From: Pleodorina starrii
Taxonomy: Eukaryota; Chlorophyta; Chlorophyceae; Chlamydomonadales; Volvocaceae
Assembly: GCA_030267565.1 (NCBI GenBank)
Contig: BRXU01000004.1
Span: forward strand, 4,160,501-4,224,500
DNA length: 64,000 nt
Reading direction: 5' to 3'
Shown here: positions 23,951-37,500 of the stretch, piece by piece
Numbering within the stretch: the stretch's first letter is position 1
How the letters are laid out: each line of letters opens with the position of its first letter
Position numbers and translations under genes: made by a program
Notes under the pieces: generated by a model
What the model was told of the DNA's origin: nothing
The model's database searches: none
Seen by the model: only the letters and a program-made list of their open reading frames with translations

Positions 23951-25019
23951 TTTGAGGCTTTTGCTAGCCCTATCCTACTGTTAATAGTAAGTTAACGAGC
24001 GGAAACCCGCGCGAAATCAGCAAATTGCTGTCGACTGTTCGTCGACTGTTTCTGCCGACGGCTGTAAACTTCTAGGATGTCGCGTACGTGAAGTTCGATG
24101 CGATCACCTGTAAAACGCTGTTTTTGTGGCTGATGCTCTTACATGATGAGGAAGTAACCCCGGTTCCACGTGTACGTACTCGTCCTTCTTCTAAGTAAGC
24201 TTCATGCAACCATCCTCGGGACGGGCTGCGTTGCTGTTCCTCATTCTTCCAGCACAAATATTCTGATTTATTATTATAAAATTTGGCAGGTACTGTACCC
24301 CAGATGACGCTATGTGTCCAGATGTGTCCCCCGGGTCAGCTAGGGTTGGCTACCAACCAGTTTATATGTTTCAAGGAACCCGGAAGCAGCTTCAAGCTCG
24401 ACTTGCACGATAATGTAAATCCGGACATGAAGGACAACCGGGCCAGGCCTCCTTCAAATGTGACAATTGTAGTGACAACCACAACATTTTTGGTTTCCAA
24501 CGTCGCTCATACGTATTCTTGAGGAAGTGACAAACACGCTATGATGTCCACAACGTAATATAACTGCCAGGCTGATACGGTTTACGTGAGCAGCAGGGAG
24601 AATGCCCCCCCCCCCCGCTTTACTGCACTCGCCTCCCCGCTTCAAGTGCGCTCATCGCCGCGAGGCCTGCAATGTCACCCACTTTTGTATAAATCGTCAA
24701 CGAAGGGACAAATGGCCAAAGGTTCTTCTCTGTCCACTAGTGCTTGCAAACCTTCTTAGAAAGAGAAATCAAACCTTCGGCCAAGCTCAGCAGCTACCAT
24801 ATGGCATCTCCTCATGCAATCGCAACTCGCAACCATGCTGTCCCAAAACGCATGCGGTTGGTCCCCGTCCGTCATTCGGGCGCCCGCATTTAAGCGCAGG
24901 TTGCTGGCCACCGCCCTCGCCCGCGTTTCGTTCGCCCGGCGGTGCAGAGACCAGGACACTGCCGGAAAAGCCACCTCATGCAATGCCTCCTCAAGTCATG
25001 CCTCCTGTGTCAGCCCCGG
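23951..25019. other. Gene-free flank between the minus-strand gene and the giant array
   Basis: The part up to about 24600 is AT-rich and must contain the promoter of the gene starting at 23950. A run of 14 C residues lies at about 24602-24615. Some frames stay open into the array, but the unique part has no recognised motif. Confidence 0.55.
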
Positions 25020-26131
25020 AGACCTACCTACCTGCCTGCCTGCCTGCCTGCCTACCTGCCTGCCTGCCTGGCTGCCTGGCTGCCTGGCGGCCTGGCTGCC
25101 TGCCTGGCTGCCTGCCTGCCTGCCTGGCTGGCTGCCTGGCTGGCTGCCTGCCTGCCTGGCTGGCTGCCTGGCTGGCTGTCTGGCTGCCTGGCTGCCTGGC
25201 TGCCTGCCTGCCTGGCTGTCTGCCTGCCTGCCTGCCTGGCTGCCTGGCTGGCTGCCTGGCTGGCTGCCTGGCTGGCTGCCTGGCTGCCTGCCTGCCTGGC
25301 TGCCTGGCTGCCTGGCTGGCTGCCTGCCTGGCTGGCTGCCTGCCTGGCTGGCTGCCTGGCTGGCTGCCTGGCTGCCTGGCTGGCTGCCTGGCTGCCTGGC
25401 TGGCTGCCTGGCTGCCTGGCGGCCTGGCTGCCTGGCGGCCTGGCTGCCTGCCTGGCTGCCTGCCTGCCTGGCTGCCTGGCTGCCTGGCTGGCTGCCTGGC
25501 TGCCTGGCTGGCTGCCTGGCTGGCTGCCTGGCTGCCTGGCTGGCTGCCTGGCTGCCTGGCTGCCTGGCTGCCTGGCTGCCTGGCTGGCTGCCTGGCTGCC
25601 TGCCTGCCTGGCTGGCTGCCTGGCTGCCTGGCTGCTTGCCTGCCTGCCTGGCTGCCTGCCTGGCTGCCTGGCTGGCTGCCTGGCTGGCTGCCTGGCTGGC
25701 TGCCTGGCTGCCTGGCTGGCTGCCTGGCTGCCTGGCTGCCTGGCTGGCTGCCTGGCTGCCTGGCTGCCTGCCTGGCTGCCTGCCTGGCTGGCTGCCTGCC
25801 TGGCTGCCTGGCTGCCTGGCTGCCTGGCTGGCTGCCTGGCTGCCTGGCTGGCTGCCTGGCTGCCTGCCTGCCTGGCTGCCTGGCTGCCGGCCTGCCTGGC
25901 TGCCTGCCTGGCTGGCTGCCTGGCTGCCTGCCTGGCTGCCTGCCTGGCTGCCTGGCTGGCTGCCTGGCTGCCTGGCTGGCTAGCTGCCTGCCTGGCTGCC
26001 TGCCTGCCTGCCTGCCTGGCTGCCTGGCTGGCTGCCTGCCTGCCTGCCTGGCTGGCTGCCTGGCTGGCTGCCTGGCTGCCTGGCTGCCTGCCTGCCTGGC
26101 TGCCTGGCTGGCTGCCTGGCTGGCTGCCTGG

Positions 26132-26162
<31 letters not shown>

Positions 26163-27271
26163 GCTGGCTGCCTGGCTGGCTGCCTGGCTGCCTGGCTGGC
26201 TGCCTGGCTGGCTGCCTGGCTGGCTGCCTGGCTGCCTGGCTGCCTGCCTGGCTGGCTGCCTGGCTGGCTGCCTGCCTGCCTGCCTGGCTGCCTGGCTGGC
26301 TGCCTGGCTGCCTGGCTGCCTGCCTGCCTGGCTGGCTGCCTGGCTGGCTGGCTGCCTGGCTGGCTGGCTGCCTGGCTGGCTGCCTGGCTGCCTGCCTGCC
26401 TGGCTGGCTGCCTGGCTGGCTGCCTGGCTGGCTGCCTGGCTGCCTGCCTGGCTGCCTGCCTGCCTGCCTGGCTGGCTGCCTGGCTGCCTGCCTGGCTGCC
26501 TGCCTGGCTGCCTGGCTGGCTATCTGGCTGCCTGGCTGCCTGCCTGCCTGCCTGCCTGGCTGTCTGCCTGCCTGCCTGCCTGGCTGCCTGGCTGGCTGCC
26601 TGGCTGGCTGCCTGGCTGCCTGCCTGCCTGGCTGCCTGGCTGCCTCGCTGGCTGCCTGCCTGGCTGGCTGGCTGCCTGGCTGGCTGCCTGGCTGGCTGCC
26701 TGGCTGCCTGCCTGCCTGCCTGGCTGCCTGGCTGGCTGCCTGGCTGCCTGGCGGCCTGGCTGCCTGGCGGCCTGGCTGCCTGCCTGCCTGGCTGGCTGCC
26801 TGGCTGCCTGGCTGGCTGCCTGCCTGGCTGGCTGCCTGCCTGGCTGCCTGGCTGCCTGGCTGCCTGGCTGGCTGCCTGGCTGCCTGGCTGCCTGGCTGCC
26901 TGCCTGGCTGCCTGCCTGGCTGGCTGGCTGCCTGGCTGCCTGGCTGCCTGGCTGCCTGGCTGCCTGGCTGGCTGCCTGGCTGCCTGGCTGGCTGCCTGGC
27001 TGCCTGCCTGCCTGGCTGCCTGGCTGCCGGCCTGCCTGGCTGCCTGCCTGGCTGGCTGCCTGGCTGCCTGCCTGGCTGCCTGCCTGGCTGCCTGGCTGGC
27101 TGCCTGGCTGCCTGGCTGGCTAGCTGCCTGCCTGGCTGCCTGCCTGCCTGCCTGCCTGGCTGCCTGGCTGGCTGCCTGCCTGCCTGCCTGGCTGGCTGCC
27201 TGGCTGGCTGCCTGGCTGCCTGGCTGCCTGCCTGCCTGGCTGCCTGGCTGGCTGCCTGGCTGGCTGGCTGG

Positions 27272-27310
<39 letters not shown>

Positions 27311-28527
27311 GCTGCCTGGCTGCCTGGCTGGCTGCCTGGCTGGCTGCCTGGCTGGCTGCCTGGCTGCCTGGCTGCCTGCCTGGCTGGCTGCCTGGCTGGC
27401 TGCCTGCCTGCCTGCCTGGCTGCCTGGCTGGCTGCCTGGCTGCCTGGCTGGCTGCCTGGCTGCCTGGCTGCCTGCCTGCCTGGCTGGCTGCCTGGCTGGC
27501 TGGCTGCCTGGCTGGCTGGCTGCCTGGCTGGCTGCCTGGCTGCCTGCCTGCCTGGCTGGCTGCCTGGCTGGCTGCCTGGCTGGCTGCCTGGCTGCCTGCC
27601 TGGCTGCCTGCCTGCCTGCCTGGCTGGCTGCCTGGCTGCCTGCCTGGCTGCCTGCCTGGCTGCCTGGCTGGCTATCTGGCTGCCTGGCTGCCTGCCTGCC
27701 TGCCTGCCTGGCTGTCTGCCTGCCTGCCTGCCTGGCTGCCTGGCTGGCTGCCTGGCTGGCTGCCTGGCTGCCTGCCTGCCTGGCTGCCTGGCTGCCTCGC
27801 TGGCTGCCTGCCTGGCTGGCTGGCTGCCTGGCTGGCTGCCTGGCTGGCTGCCTGGCTGCCTGCCTGCCTGCCTGGCTGCCTGGCTGGCTGCCTGGCTGCC
27901 TGGCGGCCTGGCTGCCTGGCGGCCTGGCTGCCTGCCTGCCTGGCTGGCTGCCTGGCTGCCTGGCTGGCTGCCTGCCTGGCTGGCTGCCTGCCTGGCTGCC
28001 TGGCTGCCTGGCTGCCTGGCTGGCTGCCTGGCTGCCTGGCTGGCTGCCTGGCTGGCTGCCTGGCTGCCTGCCTGCCTGGCTGGCTGCCTGGCTGCCTGGC
28101 TGGCTGCCTGGCTGCCTGGCTGGCTGCCTGGCTGCCTGGCTGGCTGGCTGCCTGGCTGCCTGGCTGCCTGCCTGGCTGCCTGGCTGCCTGGCTGCCTGGC
28201 TGGCTGCCTGGCTGCCTGGCTGCCTGGCTGCCTGCCTGGCTGCCTGCCTGGCTGGCTGGCTGCCTGGCTGCCTGGCTGCCTGGCTGCCTGGCTGCCTGGC
28301 TGGCTGCCTGGCTGCCTGGCTGCCTGCCTGGCTGCCTGCCTGGCTGCCTGGCTGGCTGCCTGGCTGCCTGGCTGGCTAGCTGCCTGCCTGGCTGCCTGCC
28401 TGCCTGCCTGCCTGGCTGCCTGGCTGGCTGCCTGCCTGCCTGCCTGGCTGGCTGCCTGGCTGGCTGCCTGGCTGCCTGGCTGCCTGCCTGCCTGGCTGCC
28501 TGGCTGGCTGCCTGGCTGGCTGCCTGG

Positions 28528-28562
<35 letters not shown>

Positions 28563-28756
28563 GCTGGCTGCCTGGCTGGCTGCCTGGCTGCCTGGCTGGC
28601 TGCCTGGCTGGCTGCCTGGCTGGCTGCCTGGCTGCCTGGCTGCCTGCCTGGCTGGCTGCCTGGCTGGCTGCCTGCCTGCCTGCCTGGCTGCCTGGCTGGC
28701 TGCCTGGCTGCCTGGCTGCCTGCCTGCCTGGCTGGCTGCCTGGCTGGCTGGCTGCC
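25020..28756. repeat. Left arm with higher-order repeat of about 1.14-1.26 kb
   Basis: Pure tetramer register, with CTGC and CTGG in a non-random order that itself repeats. The block 25861-26125 equals 27001-27265 (offset 1140). The TATCTGG marker recurs at 26521 and 27673, and CCTCGC at 26641 and 27793 (offset 1152). A further TAGC marker lies at 28377. Confidence 0.85.
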
Positions 28757-28826
28757 TGGCTGCTGGCTGCCTGCCTGCCTGCCTGGCTGCCTGCCTGCCT
28801 GGCTGGCTGGCTGGCTGCCTGGCTGG

Positions 28827-28873
<47 letters not shown>

Positions 28874-28960
28874 GCTGCCTGGCTGCCTGCCTGGCTGCCT
28901 GCCTGGCTGCCTGCTGGCTAGCCTGGCTGCCTGGCTGCCTGCCTGCCTGCCTGCCTGCTG

Positions 28961-28991
<31 letters not shown>

Positions 28992-29718
28992 GCTGCTGCC
29001 TGGCTGCTGCCTGGCTGCCTGCCTGCCTGCCTGCCTGGCTGCCTGGCTGCCTGGCTGGCTGCCTGCCTGGCTGCCTGGCTGCCTGGCTGGCTGCCTGGCT
29101 GCCTGCCTGCCTGCCTGGCTGCCTGGCTGGCTGCCTGGCTGGCTGGCTGCCTGGCTGCCTGGCTGCCTGCCTGGCTGCCTGGCTGGCTGCCTGGCTGCCT
29201 GGCTGGCTGCCTGCCTGGCTGGCTGCCTGCCTGGCTGCCTGGCTGCCTGGCTGCCTGGCTGGCTGCCTGGCTGCCTGGCTGGCTGCCTGGCTGGCTGCCT
29301 GGCTGCCTGCCTGCCTGGCTGGCTGCCTGGCTGCCTGGCTGGCTGCCTGGCTGCCTGGCTGGCTGCCTGGCTGCCTGGCTGGCTGGCTGCCTGGCTGCCT
29401 GGCTGCCTGCCTGGCTGCCTGGCTGCCTGGCTGCCTGGCTGGCTGCCTGGCTGCCTGGCTGGCTGCCTGGCTGCCTGCCTGCCTGGCTGCCTGGCTGCCG
29501 GCCTGCCTGGCTGCCTGCCTGGCTGGCTGCCTGGCTGCCTGCCTGGCTGCCTGCCTGCCTGGCTGGCTAGCTGCCTGCCTGGCTGCCTGCCTGCCTGCCT
29601 GGCTGGCTGCCTGGCTGGCTGCCTGCCTGCCTGCCTGGCTGGCTGCCTGGCTGGCTGCCTGGCTGCCTGGCTGCCTGCCTGCCTGGCTGCCTGGCTGGCT
29701 GCCTGGCTGGCTGCCTGG

Positions 29719-29749
<31 letters not shown>

Positions 29750-30640
29750 GCTGGCTGGCTGCCTGGCTGCCTGCCTGCCTGGCTGGCTGCCTGGCTGGCT
29801 GGCTGCCTGGCTGGCTGGCTGCCTGGCTGGCTGCCTGGCTGCCTGGCTGCCTGCCTGCCTGGCTGGCTGCCTGGCTGGCTGCCTGGCTGGCTGCCTGGCT
29901 GCCTGCCTGGCTGCCTGCCTGCCTGCCTGGCTGGCTGCCTGGCTGCCTGCCTGGCTGCCTGGCTGCCTGCCTGGCTGCCTGCCTGGCTGCCGGCCTGCCT
30001 GGCTGCCTGCCTGGCTGGCCGCCTGGCTGCCTGCCTGGCTGACTGCCTGGCTGCCTGGCTGGCGGCCTGGCTGCCTGGCTGCCTGGCTGGCTGCCTGGCT
30101 GCCTGCCTGCCTGCCTGGCTGGCTGCCTGGCTGGCTGCCTGCCTGCCTGGCTGGCTGCCTGGCTGGCTGCCTGGCTGCCTGCCTGCCTGGCTGCCTGGCT
30201 GCCTGGCTGGCTGCCTGGCTGCCTGGCTGCCTGGCTGCCTGCCTGCCTGCCTGCCTGCCTGGCTGGCTGCCTGGCTGCCTGCCTGCCCTGCCTGGCTGGC
30301 TGCCTGGCTGGCTGCCTGCCTGGCTGCCTGGCTGCCTGCCTGCCTGCCTGGCTGGCTGCCTGGCTGGCTGCCTGCCTGCCTGGCTGGCTGCCTGCCTGCC
30401 TGGCTGCCTGGCTGCCTGCCTGCCTGCCTGGCTGCCTGCCTGCTGCCTGCCTGCCTGCCTGGCTGCCTGCCTGGCTGCCTGCCTGCCTGCCTGGCTGCCT
30501 GCCTGGCTGCCTGCCTGGCTGCCGGCCTGCCTGGCCTGCCTGCCTGCTGCCTGGCTGCCTGCCTGCCTGGCTGCCTGCCTGCTGCCTGCCTGGCTGGCCT
30601 GCCTGGCCTGCTGCCTGCCTGGCTGCCTGCCTGCTGCTGC
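28757..30640. repeat. Left inner zone, tetramers with first CTG trinucleotides
   Basis: The tetramer register is broken for the first time near 28761 by a lone CTG, and again near 28911-28995. Long stretches then return to CTGC/CTGG. A TAGC marker at 29568 begins a copy resembling those of the left arm. GGCCTG variants start near 30530. Confidence 0.75.
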
Positions 30641-31585
<945 letters not shown>

Positions 31586-31587
<2 letters not shown>

Positions 31588-34500
31588 CTGGCTGCCTGCT
31601 GCTGCTGGCTGCCTGCCTGGCTGCCTGCCTGCCTGCCTGGCTGCTGCCTGGCTGCCTGCCTGGCTGCCTGCCTGGCTGCCTGGCTGCTGCCTGGCTGCCT
31701 GCTGCCTGCCTGCCTGCCTGCTGGCTGCCTGCCTGCCTGCCTGGCTGCCTGCTGCTGCTGCCTGGCTGCCTGCCTGCGCTGGCTGCCTGCTGCGCTGCCT
31801 GGCTGCCTGGCTGCCTGCCTGCCTGGCTGCCTGGCTGCCTGCCTGCTGCCTGCCTGCGCTGCCTGGCTGCCTGCCTGGCTGCCTGCTGCCTGCCTGCCTG
31901 CCTGGCTGCCTGCTGCTGCCTGCCTGGCTGCCTGCCTGGCTGCCTGCTGCCTGCCTGGCTGCCTGCTGCTGCCTGCCTGCCTGGCTGCCTGCGCTGGCTG
32001 CCTGGCTGCCTGCCTGCTGCTGCCTGCCTGGCTGCCTGCGCTGCCTGGCTGCCTGGCTGCCTGCTGCCTGCCTGGCTGCCTGCTGCCTGCCTGCCTGCTG
32101 CCTGGCTGCCTGCTGCCTGCCTGCTGCGCTGCCTGCTGCCTGCGCTGCCTGGCTGCCTGCTGCTGCCTGCCTGCTGCCTGCCTGCTGCCTGCTGCTGCCT
32201 GGCTGCGCTGCCTGGCTGCCTGCCTGCCTGCGCTGCTGCCTGCTGCTGCCTGCGCTGCTGCTGCCTGCTGGCTGCCTGCTGCTGCCTGGCTGCTGCTGCC
32301 TGCTGCCTGCGCTGCCTGGCTGCCTGCTGCCTGCTGCTGCCTGCTGCTGCCTGGCTGCCTGCCTGCTGCTGCCTGCGCTGCTGCCTGCCTGGCTGCCTGC
32401 TGCTGCCTGCTGCCTGCGCTGCTGGCTGCCTGCTGCTGCCTGCCTGCTGCTGCCTGCTGCGCTGCCTGCTGCTGCCTGGCTGCCTGCTGCTGCCTGCTGC
32501 TGCCTGGCTGCCTGCCTGCCTGCTGCCTGGCTGCCTGGCTGCCTGCCTGGCTGCCTGCCTGCTGCCTGCCTGCCTGGCTGCCTGCTGCTGCCTGGCTGCC
32601 TGCCTGCGCTGCCTGCTGCCTGCCTGCCTGGCTGCCTGGCTGCGCTGCCTGGCTGCTGCCTGGCTGCCTGCTGCCTGGCTGCTGCCTGCCTGCTGCTGCC
32701 TGCCTGCGCTGCTGCTGCCTGCGCTGGCTGCCTGCTGCCTGCCTGCTGCTGCCTGCTGCTGCCTGCTGCTGCCTGGCTGCTGCCTGCTGCGCTGCCTGCT
32801 GCTGGCTGCCTGCCTGCTGGCTGCCTGCTGCTGCCTGCTGCCTGCTGCGCTGCCTGCTGCTGCCTGCTGCCTGCCTGCCTGCTGCCTGGCTGCCTGCTGC
32901 GCTGCCTGCCTGCTGGCTGCCTGCGCTGCCTGGCTGCCTGCTGCCTGCTGCCTGCCTGGCTGCCTGCTGCTGCCTGGCTGCCTGCCTGCTGGCTGCTGCT
33001 GCCTGCCTGCCTGGCTGCCTGCTGCTGCCTGCTGCCTGCCTGCCTGCGCTGCTGCCTGCCTGCCTGCCTGCTGCTGCCTGGCTGCTGCCTGCCTGGCTGC
33101 CTGGCTGCCTGCGCTGCCTGCTGCTGCCTGCTGCCTGCGCTGCTGCCTGCTGCTGCCTGGCTGCCTGCTGCCTGCGCTGGCTGCCTGCTGCTGCCTGGCT
33201 GCTGCGCTGCTGCCTGCTGCTGCCTGCTGCCTGCCTGCCTGCCTGCCTGGCTGCTGCCTGCCTGCGCTGCCTGGCTGCCTGCTGCCTGCTGCTGCCTGCC
33301 TGCCTGCTGGCTGCCTGCTGCTGCCTGCTGCTGCCTGCCTGGCTGCCTGCGCTGCCTGCTGCCTGCTGCTGCCTGGCTGCCTGCCTGGCTGCCTGCCTGC
33401 TGCTGCCTGCCTGCCTGCTGGCTGCCTGGCTGCTGCCTGCTGCCTGCTGCTGCCTGCTGCTGCCTGGCTGCCTGGCTGCTGCTGCCTGCCTGGCTGCCTG
33501 CCTGCCTGCCTGCTGGCTGCCTGGCTGCTGCCTGCTGCCTGCTGCTGCCTGCTGCTGCCTGGCTGCTGCTGCCTGCTGCCTGCTGCTGCCTGCTGGCTGC
33601 CTGCGCTGCTGCTGCCTGGCTGCCTGCCTGCCTGCCTGCCTGCCTGCTGCTGCCTGCTGGCTGCCTGCGCTGGCTGCCTGCTGCCTGCCTGCGCTGCCTG
33701 CTGCCTGCTGCTGCCTGCTGCGCTGCTGCTGCCTGCTGGCTGCCTGCTGCTGCCTGCTGCTGCCTGGCTGCCTGCTGCCTGCCTGCCTGCCTGCTGCTGC
33801 CTGGCTGCCTGCTGCTGCCTGGCTGCTGCCTGCTGCTGGCTGCCTGCTGCTGCCTGCCTGCTGCTGCCTGCGCTGCTGCTGCCTGGCTGCCTGCTGCTGC
33901 CTGGCTGCTGCTGCTGCTGCTGCCTGGCTGCCTGCCTGCCTGCTGCCTGGCTGCCTGCTGCTGCCTGCTGCTGCTGCCTGCTGCCTGGCTGCCTGCGCTG
34001 CGCTGCTGCTGCTGCCTGCTGCCTGCTGGCTGCCTGCTGCTGCCTGGCTGCCTGCCTGCTGCTGCTGCCTGGCTGCCTGCTGCTGCTGCCTGCCTGCTGG
34101 CTGCCTGCTGCTGCCTGGCTGCCTGCTGGCTGCCTGCTGCTGCCTGGCTGCCTGCTGCTGCCTGCTGCTGGCTGCCTGGCTGCCTGCCTGCTGCCTGCTG
34201 CCTGGCTGCCTGCGCTGCTGCTGCCTGCTGCTGCCTGCGCTGCCTGCTGCTGCCTGCTGCTGCCTGCTGGCTGCCTGCCTGCTGCCTGCTGCGCTGCCTG
34301 CTGGCTGCCTGCTGCTGCCTGCTGCCTGGCTGCCTGCTGCTGCCTGCCTGCTGCTGCCTGGCTGGCTGCCTGGCTGCTGCTGCGCTGGCTGCCTGCTGCT
34401 GCTGCCTGCGCTGCCTGCCTGCTGCTGCCTGGCTGCTGCCTGCTGCTGCCTGGCTGCTGCTGCCTGGCTGCCTGCTGCTGCCTGCTGCTGCCTGGCTGCC

Positions 34501-37500
34501 TGCTGCTGCCTGGCTGCCTGCTGCTGCCTGCCTGCTGCTGCTGCCTGCTGGCTGCTGCTGCCTGCTGCTGCTGCCTGGCTGCCTGCCTGCCTGCTGCTGC
34601 TGCCTGGCTGGCTGCCTGGCTGCTGCCTGGCTGCCTGCCTGCCTGCTGCTGCCTGGCTGCCTGGCTGGCTGCCTGCTGCTGCGCTGCTGCCTGCTGCTGC
34701 CTGCGCTGCCTGCTGGCTGCCTGCTGCTGCCTGCTGCCTGCTGCTGCTGCCTGGCTGCCTGCTGCTGCCTGCCTGCTGCTGCTGCCTGCTGGCTGCCTGC
34801 GCTGCCTGCTGCTGCCTGGCTGCCTGCTGCGCTGCCTGGCTGCCTGCGCTGGCTGCCTGCTGCTGCCTGCTGCCTGCTGCTGCCTGCTGGCTGCCTGCTG
34901 CTGCCTGCTGCCTGCTGCTGCCTGCTGCTGCTGCTGCCTGCGCTGCCTGCTGCCTGCTGCTGCCTGGCTGCCTGCCTGCTGCTGCTGCTGCCTGCTGCCT
35001 GGCTGCCTGGCTGCCTGCTGCCTGCCTGGCTGCCTGCTGCTGCCTGCTGGCTGCCTGCTGCTGGCTGCCTGCGCTGCCTGCTGCCTGGCTGCTGCTGCCT
35101 GCTGCTGCCTGGCTGCCTGCTGCTGCTGCCTGGCTGCCTGCCTGCTGCTGCCTGGCTGGCTGCCTGGCTGCTGCCTGCTGCCTGGCTGCCTGCTGCCTGC
35201 CTGGCTGCCTGCCTGCTGCTGCCTGCTGGCTGCTGCCTGGCTGCCTGCTGGCTGCCTGCTGCTGGCTGCCTGCTGCTGCCTGCTGCTGCCTGCTGCCTGG
35301 CTGCCTGCTGCCTGGCTGCTGCCTGCCTGCTGCTGCCTGCTGCTGCTGCCTGGCTGCCTGCTGCTGCCTGGCTGCCTGCTGCCTGGCTGCCTGCCTGGCT
35401 GCCTGCCTGCTGCTGCCTGCCTGCTGCCTGCTGCTGCCTGGCTGCTGCCTGCTGGCTGCCTGCTGCCTGCCTGGCTGCCTGCTGCTGCCTGCTGCCTGGC
35501 TGCGCTGCCTGGCTGCCTGGCTGCCTGCTGCTGCTGCCTGCTGCTGCCTGCCTGCCTGCTGCTGGCTGCCTGGCTGGCTGCCTGCTGCCTGCGCTGGCTG
35601 CTGCTGCCTGCTGGCTGCCTGGCTGCCTGCTGCTGCTGCCTGCGCTGGCTGCCTGGCTGCTGCCTGCTGCTGCCTGCTGCTGCCTGCTGCCTGCCTGCTG
35701 CTGGCTGCGCTGCTGGCTGCCTGCTGCCTGCTGCTGCGCTGCCTGGCTGCTGCTGCCTGCTGGCTGCCTGGCTGCCTGCTGCTGGCTGCCTGCTGCTGCC
35801 TGGCTGCCTGCTGCTGCGCTGCCTGCTGCCTGCCTGGCTGCTGCTGCCTGCTGGCTGCCTGCTGCTGCCTGGCTGGCTGCCTGCTGCTGCTGCTGGCTGC
35901 CTGCTGCCTGCTGCCTGCTGCTGCCTGCTGCTGGCTGCCTGGCTGCTGCTGCCTGCTGCTGCCTGGCTGCCTGCTGCTGCCTGCCTGGCTGCTGCCTGGC
36001 TGCTGCTGCGCTGGCTGCCTGGCTGCCTGCTGCTGCCTGCTGCTGCCTGGCTGCTGCCTGCGCTGCCTGCTGCCTGCTGCCTGCGCTGCCTGGCTGCTGC
36101 TGCCTGGCTGCCTGCTGCTGCCTGGCTGCTGCTGCTGGCTGCCTGGCTGCCTGCCTGCTGCTGCTGCTGCTGCCTGCTGCTGGCTGCCTGCTGCTGCCTG
36201 CCTGCCTGGCTGCCTGCCTGCTGCTGGCTGCCTGGCTGCTGCTGGCTGCCTGCTGCTGCCTGCTGCTGCCTGGCTGCTGCTGCCTGCTGGCTGCCTGCTG
36301 CCTGCGCTGCTGCCTGGCTGCTGCTGCCTGGCTGCTGCTGCCTGCCTGCTGCTGCTGCTGGCTGCCTGGCTGCCTGCCTGGCTGGCTGCCTGGCTGCCTG
36401 CCTGGCTGCCTGGCTGCCTGCTGCTGGCTGCTGCCTGGCTGCCTGCTGCTGCCTGCTGCTGCCTGCCTGCCTGCTGCTGCCTGCTGGCTGCCTGGCTGCT
36501 GCCTGCTGCCTGCTGCTGCCTGCTGCGCTGCCTGGCTGCTGCCTGGCTGCCTGCTGGCTGCCTGCTGCTGCCTGGCTGCTGCCTGCTGCCTGGCTGCCTG
36601 CTGCCTGCTGCTGGCTGCCTGGCTGCTGCCTGCCTGCCTGCTGCTGCCTGGCTGCTGCTGCCTGCGCTGCTGCCTGCCTGCCTGCCTGGCTGGCTGCCTG
36701 CTGCTGGCTGCCTGCTGCTGGCTGCCTGCTGCTGCCTGGCTGCCTGCTGCTGCCTGCCTGCTGCTGGCTGCCTGCTGCTGCCTGGCTGCTGCTGCCTGGC
36801 TGCCTGCCTGCCTGCTGCTGCCTGCTGGCTGCCTGCTGCTGGCTGCCTGCCTGCCTGGCTGCCTGCTGCTGCCTGGCTGCGCTGCCTGGCTGCCTGCCTG
36901 CCTGCTGCCTGCTGCTGCTGGCTGCCTGCCTGCTGCTGCTGCTGCCTGCTGCCTGGCTGCTGCCTGGCTGCCTGCCTGCTGCCTGCTGCTGCCTGGCTGC
37001 CTGCTGCTGGCTGCCTGGCTGCGCTGCCTGGCTGCTGCCTGGCTGCCTGCCTGCTGGCTGCCTGCTGCTGCCTGCTGCTGCGCTGCCTGCCTGCTGCCTG
37101 GCTGGCTGCCTGCTGCTGCCTGCTGCTGCCTGCTGCCTGCTGCTGCCTGGCTGCCTGCCTGCTGCTGCCTGCTGCTGCCTGCCTGCTGGCTGCCTGGCTG
37201 CGCTGCCTGGCTGCCTGCCTGCTGCTGCCTGGCTGCCTGCTGCTGCCTGGCTGCCTGCTGCTGCCTGCTGCCTGGCTGCCTGCTGCTGGCTGCCTGCTGG
37301 CTGCCTGCTGCTGCCTGGCTGCCTGGCTGGCTGCCTGGCTGCCTGCCTGCCTGGCTGCCTGCTGCCTGGCTGCCTGCTGCTGCCTGCTGGCTGCCTGCTG
37401 CTGCTGCCTGCTGCTGCCTGCTGGCTGCCTGCTGCTGCGCTGCCTGGCTGCCTGGCTGCTGCCTGCTGCTGCGCTGCCTGGCTGCCTGCTGCCTGGCTGC

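Noticed and set aside
24602..28921. Open frame starting in unique DNA and running into the array
   Set aside because: The unique 140 codons have no recognisable motif and cross a poly-C run; the rest is array.
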